Source of the DNA: Rhabdophis nuchalis
Taxonomy: Eukaryota; Chordata; Lepidosauria; Squamata; Natricidae
NCBI GenBank assembly: GCA_039707465.1
Contig: CM077643.1
Location: forward strand, 317,011,919 to 317,075,918
Direction: 5' to 3'
Length of the DNA stretch: 64,000 bases
Numbering within the stretch: the first letter of the stretch is position 1; every line of letters begins with the position of its first letter. Below, one piece after another: positions 53,381 to 64,000 of the stretch. The notes below the pieces were generated by a model, which searched no databases, was not told where the DNA came from, and saw nothing but the letters and a program-made list of their open reading frames with translations. Position numbers and translations under genes: made by a program.

Positions 53381-53696
53381 CAGGGATGTCAAACTCATTG
53401 TGGGCCACATCAGAGTTGTTCTTTGACCTCGGGGGGGGGGGCGTAGCCAGGGTGGACGTGGCCAGCTCAACATCACTCGTGTCGGGCATGCCTGTGGCGG
53501 TTTTCCCATGCTCCGTTTTTCGCTGGCAGAGGGATGCAGGAGGCCATTGCAGCCGAAAATGGAGCTCGGGAGCCCATTTTTGCTGGCAGAGGCACTGCAA
53601 GCTGATCCATTGTTGCTTCAAGGGCAGCCCTGTGGGCCATATCTAAGCATCCCACAGGCCAAATCCAGCCCGCAGGCCTTGGGTTTGACACCCCTC
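53381..53696 (+). mobile_element. hAT element (GTCAAAC family), 316 bp
   Basis: It starts CAGGGATGTCAAACTC and ends GGGTTTGACACCCCTC, with octamers GGCTAGAT and AGCTAGAT (7 of 8). The interior holds TCGCTGGCAGAGGGATGC and CATTTTTGCTGGCAGAGG repeats. A poly-G run lies at 53431-53441. Confidence 0.88.
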
Positions 53697-53704
53697 AGCT
53701 AGAT

Positions 53705-54313
53705 AAATCAAACACTTGACCAGAATTGGTAGTACTCTTGCCTCTTGTCACATTGTCTTTGACTTTTGGAAACATCTCCTCAATTAGTGTAGTTGGACTA
53801 GGAATACTCAGTACATATCAACTCCCCATTGCTTTTATTAGCTTTGAAATAACTAAAACAACATACCCAAAGGACAAATAGAATTAAACTGGGTTCAAGA
53901 CAGTTTGGCTGCTGCCAAATAAGTCTATTTTATATACCCTGAAGGCTTGTTTGTGGTGAGCAGAGCTGAAGTCACATTCAACCAAAAATGCTGGATTAGG
54001 AGACGGAAATTATCCATGCGGTGTTTCTGCATGTTAGCTTGGCTTGACTCATGGCTTTGCATTAAGCAAGCATGTTTTGTTTTGTTTTGTTTTGTTTTTA
54101 AAAAGTCCAAATGGAAGTTCAAATAACTAAACAAAAAACCCTAGTACTGCTCTCAATCTGTTTCAGCTCTCCAGAAAAAACAAAACAAACTTGGAAGAAA
54201 TGTAAAGATATATAAGGGAGAGGAGAGAGAGAGAGAGACTGTGTGAGTTGCAAAGGCCCTATTCATATTTATCCTCAGCTGGCCTTGGGCTAACTGTGAC
54301 TCTCTAAGTATCC
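53705..54313. other. no recognised feature
   Basis: It has a (TTTTG)n run at 54077-54098 and a short (GA)n at 54222-54238. Confidence 0.5.
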
Positions 54314-55209
54314 ACCTGCAAGTAAACCTAGACTTACAACCACACAGTCTGGATGAGAATTTCCATAACTAAGCAACTGGTGTCCAGTTTTATGATCCTT
54401 TTTGCCATAGTTGAGCAAATCACTGCAATTGTTAAGTGAATCGCACAGTGATTAAGGGAAGCTGGTTTCCTCTGTTGACTTGGCTTTTCAGAAGCCATCC
54501 GGAAAGGTGACAACATGATCCTAGGATGTTGCAATCATTGTAAATCTATGCCGGTTGTACAGCAGTTAAATGCCTTGTTAAGCAGTTAAATGCCTTGGTA
54601 AGGCCACACTTGGAATACTGCATTCAGTTTTGGTCGCCACAATGTAGAAAAGATGTGGAGACTCTAGAAAGAGTGCAGAGAAGAGCAACAAAGATGATTA
54701 GGGGACTGGAGGCTAAAACATATGAAGAACGGTTGCAGGAGTTGGGTATGTCTAGTTTAATGAAAAGAAGGACTAGGGGAGACATGATAGTGTTCCAATA
54801 TCTCAGGAGTTGCCACAAAGAAGAGGGAGTCAAACTATTCTCCAAAGCACCTGAGGGCAGAACAAGAAGCAATGGGTGTAAACTAATCAAGGAGAGAAGC
54901 AACTTAGAACTGAGGAGAAATTTCCTGACAGTTAGGACAATTAATCAGTGGAACAGCTTGTCTCCAGAAGTTGTGAATGCCCCAACACTGCAAGTCTTCA
55001 AGAAGATGTTGGATAGCCATTTGTCTAAAATGGTATAGGGTTTCCTGCCTAGGCAGGGAGTTGGACTAGATGACCTCCAAGGTCCCTTCCAACTCTGCTA
55101 TTGTATTATTGTATTGTATTGTAAATGTGACTGCAAGGACTGATCATAAATCATTTTGTAACTTTGAATGGCCACTAAATGAATGGTTGTAAGTCAAGGA
55201 CTATCTGTA
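54314..55209 (+). mobile_element. TA-flanked MITE (pogo/Tigger-like) interrupted by CR1/L3
   Basis: The left part (54314-54589) contains AGACTTACAACC, AACAACTGCAATTGTTAAGT-type sequence and CTCTGTTGACTTGGCTT. The right part (55124-55209) ends GGTTGTAAGTCAAGGACTAT and CTGTA. The interruption is the L3 copy at 54590-55123. Confidence 0.7.
54590..55123 (+). mobile_element. CR1/L3 LINE 3' end nested in a MITE
   Basis: The open frame 54595-55038 encodes VRPHLEYCIQFWSPQCRKDV, VQRRATKMIRGLEAKTYEER and NAPTLQVFKKMLDSHLSKMV, very close to the 45787 copy. The 3' UTR is complete (CTGCCTAGGCAGGGAG, GGACTAGATGACCTCC) and ends in a (TATTG)n tail. The reverse transcriptase core is absent. At the 5' junction the 17-mer AGCAGTTAAATGCCTTG is present twice (54561 and 54581). 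Confidence 0.9.
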
Positions 55210-55329
55210 TACCATTTCCAATGAGTCAGGGTTGGGTCGCTGCCGGTTTTATTACTGATTCGCAACCTGTGCAATGAATGATTAAGAAGATGGCCCAATC
55301 ATCCACGTTAGGTTCTACCAAATTCACCA

Positions 55330-56270
55330 ATGAAAAGAAAAAGAATCTTTAACAAGTTAGAACAATTAAAACGAAATGTAATTTGCTTACAAGAAGTTCA
55401 TATTAAAAAACAAGACAGTAAGCTGTTAAAGTACCCCAAAATTGGGAAATTATATTCTTCATTAGCACAGCAAAAGAAGAGAGGGATAGCTCTATATATT
55501 AAAGAAACAATAAAGGCTAGACAATTTTTTTGCAGATGAAGAGAGGAAAATACTGTTGGTGGAGATAACAATAAATCAAAAACAAATTTCGTGATAGGGA
55601 TATAAGCACCCAATAATAAGCAAGATGGGTTTTATGGAAAACTACATAAGAAAATAATAGAATTGGAATATGAAAATATCTGTGTGGTTGAAGACTTTAA
55701 TGCAATTGTGGATACAGAACTTGACTTTTTTAGGTAAAAAAGCCAGGAAAACACTTGACTGAAGAACTAGGGATGCAAGATATATGGAGAGAGACATACC
55801 CTAAGAAAAACCAATATTCGTTCTATTTAAATACGCATAAATCCTGGTCCAGAATAGAAATGGCATGGATGACACCAGAACTGAAAGCATGTGTACAAGA
55901 GACAGAAATAGAACCCAGTGTTTGGGCAGACCATAATCCGATGAAAATAGTATGGAAAGGACAAAAAAGAAAATGGAGATGGACGTTAAACCAAGCAATA
56001 TTGCAAGAAAATGAATTCATACAAAAGAATTCGTACTTGGAAATGTACTTTTTCTTCAAAGAAAACAGGAAGGAAGAGATCTCTCTACAAACTCTGGGAT
56101 ACTGTTAAAGCATATGCACGGGGGGGACTAGCAATAATGTATATGGGAAAGAAGAATAAGAGGAAGAAACAAAATAAGATAATGTTAGAAGAAGAACATA
56201 AAAGACTGGAACTAGAATTACAGAGAGAACCATACAAAAAGGAACTAAAGAACATTAGTAACTGGAGTTG
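55330..56270 (+). pseudogene. L1 LINE ORF2 fragment (endonuclease and linker), frameshifted
   Basis: Three successive frames give L1 ORF2 in order. 55330-55539 has KRNVICLQEVHIKKQDSKLL ... KKRGIALYIKE (endonuclease catalytic Glu in LQE). About 55595-55735 has YENICVVEDFNAIVDTELD (GDFN-like strand with Gly changed to Glu). 55755-56108 has LTEELGMQDIWRETYPKKNQ, then SFYLNTHKSWSRIEMAWM and ADHNPMKIVWKG (SDH-like catalytic His). 56011-56271 has LWDTVKAYARGGLAIMYMGK and ELELQREPYKK, the linker before the reverse transcriptase. At least two frameshifts and no reverse transcriptase: a dead fragment. Confidence 0.85.
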
Positions 56271-56464
56271 AAGTAGTGTTTGAATCTACTATTTTATTAG
56301 CATAATCTTGCTCTAAGTTTAACTGGGCAGGAAAAATATTTTGGGGAAAATATGGGTTGGGAATGGGGTAGTTACACTTAAGTCAGTTAATTGTTTTTAG
56401 AACATTTGGAAAATTACAAAAGAAACTTAATTGACCAAAAACAACTGAATGTCACTACATGCCT
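56271..56464. other. no recognised feature
   Basis: Short flank after the L1 fragment. Confidence 0.5.
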
Positions 56465-56585
56465 GGAGTTGCCTGGTGCAAACTCTGGAACTCTGGTAGG
56501 CTTTCATGTCTGAGACAGGACTAGAACTCATACTTTCCTAGTTTCTAGCCTGATGCCTTCACCACTAGACCAAACTAGCATTTCT
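56465..56585 (+). mobile_element. MIR/CORE-like SINE fragment
   Basis: It shares GACAGGACTAGAACTCAT, TTTCTAGCCTGATGCCTTC and ACCACTAGACCAAACTAGC with 41990 and 60807. Confidence 0.6.
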
Positions 56586-56658
56586 CTAAGTTCTGAAAAT
56601 CCTTACTGGACTTTTTGTTGACACCAGGACTGAAAGGTTGATGGATTATGGATTTGAA

Positions 56659-57495
56659 TACAGGTGTAACTCGAAAAATTAGAATATCATGCAAAAGTTC
56701 ATTTATTTCAGTAACGCAACTTAAAAGGTGAAACTAATATATGAGATAAGACTCATTACATGTAAAGCAAGATAGTTCAAGCTGTGATTTGTCATAATTT
56801 TGATGATTACGGCATACAGTTCATAAAAACTCAAATCCACAGTCTCAGAAAATTAGAATATTACATGCAATCAATAAAACAAGGATTGTACATAGAACAA
56901 TATCGGATCTCTGAAAAGTATAAGCATTCATATGTACTCAGTACTTGGTTTGGGCCCTTTTTGCAGCAATCATTGCCTCAATGCGGTGTGGCATGGAAGC
57001 TATCAGCCTGTGGCACTGCTGAGGTGTTATGGAAGACCAGGATGCTTCAATAGTGGCCTTCAGCTCTTCTGCATTGTTCAGTCTCATGTCTCTCATCTTT
57101 CCCATGGCAATGCCCCATAGATTCTCTATGAGGTTCAGGTCAGGCAAGTTTACTGGCCAATCAAGCATAGTAATCACACGGTCACTGAACCAGTGTTTTT
57201 GGCAATGTGGGCAGGTGCCAAGTCCTGTTGGAAAATGAAGTCAGCATCCCCATAAAGTTCATCTGCGGAAGGAAGCATGAAGTGCTCCAAAATCTCCTGT
57301 TGACGGCTGTGTTGACCCTGGACTTAATGAAGCACAGTGGACCAATACCAGCAGAGGACATGGCTCCCCAAATCAACACAGACTGTGGAAATTTCACACT
57401 GGACTTCAAGCATCTTTCAGTGTGTGCCTCTTCATTCTTCCTCCATACTTTGGGTCCTTGGTTTCCAAATGAGTGCAAAAGTTGACTTTGGACCA
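56659..57495 (-). mobile_element. Tc1-like transposon with transposase remains, N-terminus missing
   Basis: The right TIR (plus strand) starts CAGGTGTAACTCGAAAAATT next to TA at 56658. On the minus strand the frame 57496-57182 has GNQGPKVWRKNEEA and VKFPQSVLIWGAMSSAGIGP. The next, 57177-56938, has LDWPVNLPDLNLIENLWGIA (third catalytic acid, Glu), the GKMRDMRLNNAEELKATIE block and MPHRIEAMIAAKRAQTKY at the C-terminus. Between them, at about 57190-57235, the second catalytic block (FQQDLAPAH-like at the nucleotide level) is out of frame. The helix-turn-helix half and left TIR are absent. It is not the family found at position 1. Confidence 0.88.
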
Positions 57496-58848
57496 CTGTG
57501 CTTCTTTATGTATTTCTTTTTCTTATTTTATTTTATTTTTTGCATTTTTTACACTTACTAAAAAAATAATCTTAATAAGGTCTTTCAATTATTTCATCAT
57601 TTTCACTCATCTATGGTATTTGTTCTATAGCATAGAATACATATTAGAATGTATTTATATACACATCAATGTACAGTATGGACAATATCTAAAACATTGG
57701 AAAGACATCCACTTCTCTTCCCTCTAAATGGATTAATAAAATAACATAAACCAGGAATATTTTTAGTTGTAATACTGATATTTAATTAAGGAGTAGAGAG
57801 AGGTAAACAAGATGCACATTGCTTCTTGTCCTAGTGGGGGAGTTTCTCCTCTTGCCCAGTAACTTGCACACTTGGAGAAATTTGCTATTTAATTTATCAA
57901 TTTAAATTATCAATGGATAAAATTGAAATGTCCTGTTCTCTCTCCTTTTTATCTATAGAACTGATTGAACTGCTAACTCCCCTTGAAACAGAAGATTCTT
58001 TGAAACAAAAGAATAAGACAGTTAGTCAACCGAATTAAAACTCTTTTTGATGGAGTAGGTAATATTATGTGCCATTGACTAACTACATACTTTAGCATTT
58101 CTTTATTGCCTCAGAATTTTGAAACAAAAGGTTTTGGCTTAAAAACTCACGCATATTTTCAAAGCAGATCTGTACACACCTAGTGCAGCGTGATAAAATG
58201 TGTTTTAAACTGTTTCCATTTGTTCTGTTTTCCAAAATTATAATTCAATCTCTCACATCATTCAAGGGATTCCATAATGTCTTGTTGTTTGACCTTGTAT
58301 GATAGTTTTTAAAAACATATATAAACACACACGTGAGAAAGTCTTTTGGCTGCAAAACTATCATTCTTTTTATATTTAAATCAAAATCACATGGAAAGTA
58401 TATTTATTACAAAAGGACTGTTCAGAGCCTCTCAGAGAAAAAGAAATGCTTTAGCAGATGTTTCCTCTCAGAAGAAAATGGATTAGAAAGCCAGGAAGAA
58501 CTCATCTTGGCCCAAATTAATCTCTGAGAGGAGAAACTCTCTGATATTCAGAAAACACAGACACCCATAGAGCATGCAATAACATTTGCTATGAACCATT
58601 ATCTATCATTATTTAGGCTAATGCTGCAAAGCTCCCCTCAGTTAACATAAAGATTTCAACAAATCTAATTCAATCAAAATCTCTCTGGGAATTAAGAGTC
58701 CATTAGGACATACTCTTGAGCCATTTGTCCTGTTTCATTACAGGAATCCATTATGGAAACTTCATCAAAGGCAGTCGGGCTCTTTTTTTTGAACATGAGG
58801 CTTGCTCTGGAATCTTCTTTCTCCACTTCTAGATTTGCTCATTGGTAA
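57496..58848. other. no recognised feature
   Basis: About 1.35 kb of AT-rich unique-looking DNA. Short frames at 57473-57727 and 58333-58527 have no domain. Confidence 0.5.
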
Positions 58849-58856
58849 GCTGTATG

Positions 58857-59101
58857 CAGTGGTGAAATTCAAATTTTTTTACTACCGTTTCTGTGGGTAT
58901 AGCTTGGTGGGCATGGCAGGGGAAGGATACTGCAAAATCCCCATTCCCTCCCCACTCCTGGGGGAAGGATATTGCAAAATCTCCATTCACACCCCACTCT
59001 GGGCCCAGCTAGAGGTGGTATTTGCCAGGTTCTCTAAACTACTCAAAATGTCCTCTACCAGTTCTCCAGAACTTGTCAGAACCTGCTGAATTTCACCCCT
59101 G
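58857..59101 (+). mobile_element. hAT-type MITE of the 'ACTACCGGTTC' family, 245 bp
   Basis: It starts CAGTGGTGAAATTC and ends GAATTTCACCCCTG, with exact octamer GCTGTATG at 58849-58856 and 59102-59109. Confidence 0.92.
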
Positions 59102-59289
59102 GCTGTATGTTACTTAATTCCTACCCTCATTTCTTTGGATCTTTGTCTACCATTAACCCTGATGTCTACCATCATCACTGCTAGCTCTGATGTTTAATAC
59201 ATATTTCCAAGGCCAAAATACCTTGGTCAGTTCTCTAGAAACAGGTATGTGCCTTGGATCTATAAAAAGAAAGTTTTATTCGTGTTGAG

Positions 59290-59485
59290 GTACTTCTTTT
59301 TCTTGGTTGCTTCTATATTTTGGGTTTATCTTTTAACTTTGTAAAAAAAAACTTCTATCTATCTATCTATCCATCCATCCATCCATCCATCCTCTGCCTA
59401 GCTATCTGTGTGTGGGTGCATGTTTACAAAGTTAAAAGATAAACACAAAAATGCAGAAGGAAGCAAGGAAAAGGAAAAAAGTGTC
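59290..59485. repeat. inverted repeat flanking (CTAT)n(CCAT)n
   Basis: GTTTATCTTTTAACTTTGTAAA at 59325-59346 is complementary to TTTACAAAGTTAAAAGATAAAC at 59424-59445. Weaker complementarity extends about 30 bp outward on both sides. The loop holds about 4 CTAT and 5 CCAT units (59355-59391). It could be the scar of a deleted or inverted element. Confidence 0.65.
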
Positions 59486-59900
59486 AAAAACAGTAGAAAG
59501 CAAAGATAAATAAAACAAAAAACTTAAAGAAGCATCTTCCAATCTTCTTTACAGCAGTAACAGACATTCTTGAAACAATTCTGTCCCTTCTAAATTATAT
59601 GTTTCCCTTTTCCATTTATTCAAGTCTTATTAAACAGTAAATATAGAAAACACCAGTTCATTTCTATCCATTACCAGCAAAAAGTCCATAAAGGGTTTCC
59701 AATCTTTCATAAAAGAAAGTTGTTCTTTCCCCAATTAGAAGCCAAATAAGCCATTTCTGCACGTTCTACCATCTTCACAATCCATTTATATCGTAGATAT
59801 TTCTATACTCTTTTATATTTATGCATATAATAATTTGGCTACCAATACCATATACAAAAACCAATCATCAATGAGTCTTTTCTAATTGACTATCCATTAA
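59486..59900 (-). mobile_element. possible L1 3' UTR remnant
   Basis: The plus strand reads AGTCCATAAAGGGTTTCC, ATTTCTGCACGTTCTACC and similar phrases that I associate with reverse-oriented squamate L1 3' regions. There is no coding sequence, so this is only a suggestion. Confidence 0.3.
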
Positions 59901-60513
59901 CCCTGATTTTATTTAAATGTTAATTTAAAAAAAACTCTTTTCTAGGCGTCATGCAACCTGGGGCTGCCTCAGATAGGCAATTTGAAAAATATTCACAATT
60001 ACATAAGTATTAAATAATTTAAATGATTTAATGTATTACTCTTCTTAGCTATGAATTGTTTTTCTTTTGTCCAGGGTGTGGTATATGTGACACACTAGCA
60101 GAAGTTAAGATAGAGTTTTCTAATATACAGCACTCAAAAGCTTCACCATCACTGCTACATTATAAGCCAAGTAATGTAGTCAATAAGGTGCATTTCTTTA
60201 AGATATTCATTGTACCCTTAAATTGGTTTGTTTCTTTTTTTTTCAGGGAAATGTAATTATTCTGGGTGCCTTCAACTAGCTATAATTCCTGGATTCTTTG
60301 GGAGAAACCAAACAATTAATGTAAACATATAACACAGCAATGTGAAAGAGGTCAGAATAGCAAACAAGCAATCTGATACCAAATAAAATTTTAATGTTCT
60401 CCTTTTTCCCTGGAAAAATAATACAAAAGTTGGAAAATGTTCATGTTTTTCACCAAATGAAAACTCCTTCTGCAGCTTCTGTGAAGGGCTGCCTGCTAGG
60501 CCATCATGTAGAG
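59901..60513. other. no recognised feature
   Basis: AT-rich, without a supported gene. Confidence 0.5.
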
Positions 60514-60640
60514 CATGGGTGTCAATCTTGCTGTGTCACGTTGCCATCATGTGACGTTTTATGACATTTTTCCCATTTGCGAAGCTGGGGTGGGCATGGC
60601 CTGGGCATGATGGCCAGGCCACCGTTTGATAACCTTGGTA
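60514..60640 (+). mobile_element. hAT element (GTCAAAC family) fragment
   Basis: It starts CATGGGTGTCAATCTTGC and continues CATCATGTGACGTTTTATG and GGGGTGGGCATGG, similar to 13994. The right terminus is lost. Confidence 0.6.
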
Positions 60641-60717
60641 GACTAAAAAGGTTTCACACAACTTTCACTTCTTAGCTCACACTGCATCACACTCCTTTAC
60701 CTCCTATTCAGTCCAGA

Positions 60718-60806
60718 TTTCTTTCTTTCTCTCTCTCTCTCTCTCTCTCTCTGTCCCTCCCTCCCTCCCCCCCCTCTCCCTCCCTCCCTCCCTCCCTCCC
60801 TCCCTT
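60718..60806. repeat. (CT)n / (CCCT)n microsatellite
   Basis: A pure pyrimidine tract of TTTC, CT and CCCT units, interrupted only by single bases. Confidence 0.9.
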
Positions 60807-61005
60807 CAAGTCAGTGTTGACTCCTGACAAGTGTCTGAATTAGTCCTTGCATTTTTCTTGGAAATATTTCCATAAGTGGTTTGCCATTGCCTTCTTCCTA
60901 GGGCCAAGAGAGAATGGCTGGCCCAAGCTACCCAGCTAGCTTTATGTCTTAAGGTTGGACTAGAACTCATGGTCTACCAGTTCCCAGACTGATGCCTTGA
61001 ACCAT
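60807..61005 (+). mobile_element. MIR/CORE-like SINE
   Basis: It contains AAGTCAGTGTTGACTCCTGA, GTTTGCCATTGCCTTCTTCC, TGGCTGGCCCAAGC and GACTAGAACTCATGG in the order seen at 41990-42226. Confidence 0.65.
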
Positions 61006-62856
61006 GACATCAAATTGACCCCATTGCCTACTTTCATTTTAGCAGAAAGGCATTTAAAAAGAGATGGAATGGGAAACGTTGTTGTTAACCTATGATTAAT
61101 TGCAAACCCATTCCTTGCTCTGAATACAGTTGAATCAAAGAAATCGGTGAAATACTTCATTCTTTTATACAGCCCAAGCTTTTCAGGGGTTAACGTACCA
61201 AGCACTTGCAGTTATTCCATTGCTTTGTTCATTCACGATGTGGTGAGATACTGTAAATGATCCAAAATGACACACACATTTGGCCCTTTCAGGAATTTCA
61301 GCAAGCTTGGAGTCTACTGCCTAGGTAGGTTGCAGCTTGTAACGATGGTGTACGTTGATGTCTGGCCCTGATTGCTGACTTTCCAGGCTACCATAGTAGT
61401 GTGTGTGTGTGTTTCATTCCAAATTGGCTCATGGAAGCTACTGATGTATTTTCAGACTGTTACTATGGCTTACTTTACAAAAGGCAGAGTAAGTTATTTT
61501 CCAAGGCAAAGGAAAAAAGAAGTTTGGACGCTAAACAACTGTCTCTCCCATAAAGGCTGCAGGATTTTTGGGAGGCGTATATGTAAGTAGGTTGAGGAAA
61601 AGAGACTTGCTTTGTTCTCAGAGTCCCAAATTCCTAAGCACTGAACTGATTGAGCTGAATTAGTCTAGAAATGGCACTCACGTGTATGGAAACTTCCATA
61701 TATGTCCCTTGCATTTGCCCTTAGTGCATTTGCACTAAGATTCCAAGACAGTATTTTGCTTTGCATAAATATTTCAACTACTCTGTGATATTGATGTTGG
61801 CAACCACTCCTATCTATAAATGGCCCTTGTTAGTAAGATGGATTTCACACTCGTGTTCTACAAGCCGTATTTTTGGTGGAAAGGACCTGTCTTTTGGACG
61901 AGGTTCCTATCCAACCAACAGGACCAAGGAAATTAGTGCTCATTGTATAGGAAGGAATGTTACAGATAGATAACATAATAAACACGAATATATAATATAC
62001 TTATCTTGTTTGTTGGATCTGAGATGCAGACTGCTAAGAAAGTAGAAATATTTTCACCAGAAAGACTCTTAGCCTACGATCTCATGATACACTAAAACTA
62101 CAATAGGAATTGACTAGTTTAGCTTGTTTTCCAATCTAGCATCCTTCCAGAATTCTGGTTTAGAAAATAGCATGTATAAAATCACATTATGATCACTTAC
62201 AAGGGAAACCAAATAGCATTCTTGGTGTCACTTTTTTTAGTTGCATACAATGGAAATGATTCTATCACTACACAGTTGTCACTGAATCAGGTTGGACTTC
62301 CATTGACTATAAGTACAGTGTTCATCTTCTTGGCCTGCTTACTTTTCTTTAAGAGTGATACAAAGATACAGCTTTAGTTCTACTGTATCTTCTATATTCT
62401 GCCTTTTCTTCAACATTTCCAAAGGAGGGCAATATGCATGGACCACATGAAGGCTTCATCCTGCAATTTGTAACCCCAGGAGGAATCTGACACTTCGCCA
62501 AAGGGTTTATCAAAACAGTCTGATATCAGCAGCACGTTTTTGTGCCTCTGTTTGATAAAAGCAAAAAGTGAATCATTCCTATTTTTAAATCTGCCCCAAC
62601 CTGCCCCATCAGCTTAGTGATTGAGACGGCATATATACCATTGATAGGGATCCAGTTAAAGTGGTTGAGAATTTGTGGACCCCCACCAAATGCTTTCCTG
62701 TCTCATCAAAGCACATATGGGGGGGGGGATCCTTTCATGTGCCAAAATAATAAAATGCAGTGGCCCAAAAAAATGTGTCTACAATTTTTGTTTTTAGAAA
62801 ATCTCAAGTTCTATTGGAAAAGATCAAATAGAAGGTGTGAACATGTGTCTTCTTCA
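61006..62856. other. no recognised feature
   Basis: About 1.85 kb of the least repeat-rich DNA in the window. It has a short (TG)n at 61397-61412 and a poly-G run at 62719-62728. No ORF has a recognisable domain. Confidence 0.5.
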
Positions 62857-63175
62857 AAACAGTGAGAACAATTAACCAGCTTGCCTTCAAACATTGTGGA
62901 TGTTCTATCGTTGGATGCTTTTAAGAAGAGTCTGGACAGCCACGTGTCTGGTATGATATAGAGCAAGGGTTCCCAAACTTGGCAACTTTAAGACTTGTGG
63001 ACTTCAACTCCCAGAATTGCTGGCTGGAGAATGCTGGCTGGAGAATGCTGGGAGTTGAAGTCCACAAGTCTTAAAGTTGCCAAGTTTGGGAACCCCTGAT
63101 ATAGAGTCTCCTATTTCAGCAGGGAGTTGGACTAGAAGACATCCAAGGACCTTTCCAACTCTGTTATTCTGTTAA
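62857..63175 (+). mobile_element. CR1/L3 LINE 3' end interrupted by a hAT MITE
   Basis: The left part encodes a decayed C-terminus (TTGGATGCTTTTAAGAAGAG, GACAGCCACGTGTCTGG). The right part is the 3' UTR (CAGCAGGGAGTTGGACTAG, AAGGACCTTTCCAACTCTG). The MITE at 62964-63098 separates them. It is more diverged than the 45787 and 54590 copies. Confidence 0.82.
62964..63098. mobile_element. hAT foldback MITE nested in CR1/L3, 135 bp
   Basis: It starts CAAGGGTTCCCAAACTTGG and ends CCAAGTTTGGGAACCCCTG; the centre has a tandem CTGGCTGGAGAATG. The exact duplication ATATAGAG is at 62956-62963 and 63099-63106. Confidence 0.93.
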
Positions 63176-63599
63176 AACCTACATAATCCCTCTCAAAAGA
63201 ATGGACTGTAATGAAGTACATCTGGGTGGAAAACTGATGTGGCCAAAGGCCTGGATGCAGCTCCTCACTTGATTGGCAGCCTTCATGCCATCAAGGAATG
63301 AGGTTTGATTGACATCATGACACCTTTAAACCAATTTCTGACATCACCCATTCATTTTTGTGATGGGCATCCATGTCTCTGGAAGTAGAATCGTCACTCT
63401 GTCTCATGTGTCTGGTCCACTACTTGCCCCAAAAGGTAAGATTTGACTCAGCCAAGATCATGGATCAAGGAATACAAGAGATTATTCCAACAGGATTCGT
63501 GCTTGTTCATGGAAAACAAGGGTATCAATAGCTATCATTATGGATGCCTAAGGACACCCTCCGGGATGGAGAGATAGGCAGGATATCTCTCAATGCCAT
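63176..63599. other. no recognised feature
   Basis: Nothing assignable. Confidence 0.5.
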
Positions 63600-63742
63600 T
63601 TGCAGGGAATCATAAGCAGGTGAAGACATCTGCTTGGGAAGACCCTGAAGCAAATGGGGAGCCACTGTGTGAGACAGAATGCTGGACTGGATGGGCTGTG
63701 GCCTGTTCCAGCAAGGCTGTTCTTATGTTCTTATGTTCTTAA
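63600..63742 (+). mobile_element. CR1-like LINE 3' end with (TTATGTTC)n tail
   Basis: GAGCCACTGTGTGAGACAG, GCTGGACTGGATGGGCTGTG and CTGTTCCAGCAAGGCTGTTC are followed by three TTATGTTC octamers. The octamer tail is the 3' signature of a CR1 group distinct from the L3 copies. Coding sequence is lost. Confidence 0.7.
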
Positions 63743-64000
63743 ATGAAAAAGACCACAGCCTAGAAAAGCAGTTCACTTCGACATGACCAACTATGATCCT
63801 CAAGCAGCATCAGAGGCCTTGCTTCATTTCTTTATCTAAAAGAGGGAGAGGGAGAATGTAGCCAAAGCCAACCCAAACCTGCTAATAATCTTGTAAAAGT
63901 GTAAACCGGACTAGAGCAGCAAGATATTTATAAAGGATATTGCATAGGGAAAGAAACCTTGCCTTAAGCCTCACAGGTTGGACTAGTCAAGCATAGAGGC

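Overview
The window is nuclear DNA of a squamate reptile, most likely a snake. The inference rests on the repeat mix: a Bov-B (RTE) LINE tail, a Sauria-type tRNA SINE, CR1/L3 and L2-like LINEs in several age classes, squamate-style L1 pieces, two Tc1-like DNA transposons, long microsatellites, and very many short hAT-type elements. I find no convincing exon of a host protein gene, no functional structural RNA gene and no CRISPR array. The window reads as intergenic (or deep intronic) DNA built from nested, mostly dead transposable elements.

Layout. 1-7.7 kb: an internally deleted Tc1 copy, a perfect 106-bp palindromic hAT MITE, a Bov-B tail beside a 5S-like fragment, a probable second RTE tail, and an internally deleted APE-type LINE derivative (5720-6549). 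7.75-11.94 kb: the best preserved element, an L2-like LINE with an uninterrupted 880-codon ORF (9127-11769). It has all reverse transcriptase motifs but appears to have lost most of its endonuclease domain in frame. 12-24 kb: unique-looking DNA with hAT MITEs, a Sauria SINE and a 3.4-kb non-autonomous hAT element (18330-21744) with exact 8-bp target duplication and GC-rich cargo. A second copy of the 5.7-kb LINE derivative lies at 23146. 24.5-32 kb: nested hAT/LINE insertions, a (GGA)n tract and old L2 fossils. 33-48 kb: several 5'-truncated L2 copies, a CR1/L3 copy and many MITEs. 48-58 kb: a tRNA SINE, a solo LTR, a hAT element with a (GAAA)n expansion, CR1/L3, L1 and Tc1 remains. 58-64 kb: sparse hAT, SINE and CR1 tails.

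How the parts relate. LINEs (L2, L3, Bov-B, L1) supply reverse transcriptase and may have moved the SINEs and the deleted LINE derivatives. The short hAT elements have no transposase here and must have been moved in trans. Twenty-one of them keep recognisable 8-bp target duplications. Fifteen of these have TA at the two central positions, and the foldback family converges on a site resembling NTCTAAAN. Nested insertions give a relative order of activity.

I found no new multi-gene system. The most unusual items are the endonuclease-less LINE ORF, the LINE-derived family with a shared deletion junction, the palindromic hAT family with its target preference, the cargo-bearing 3.4-kb hAT element, and two unexplained duplicated segments (one inverted, one direct).
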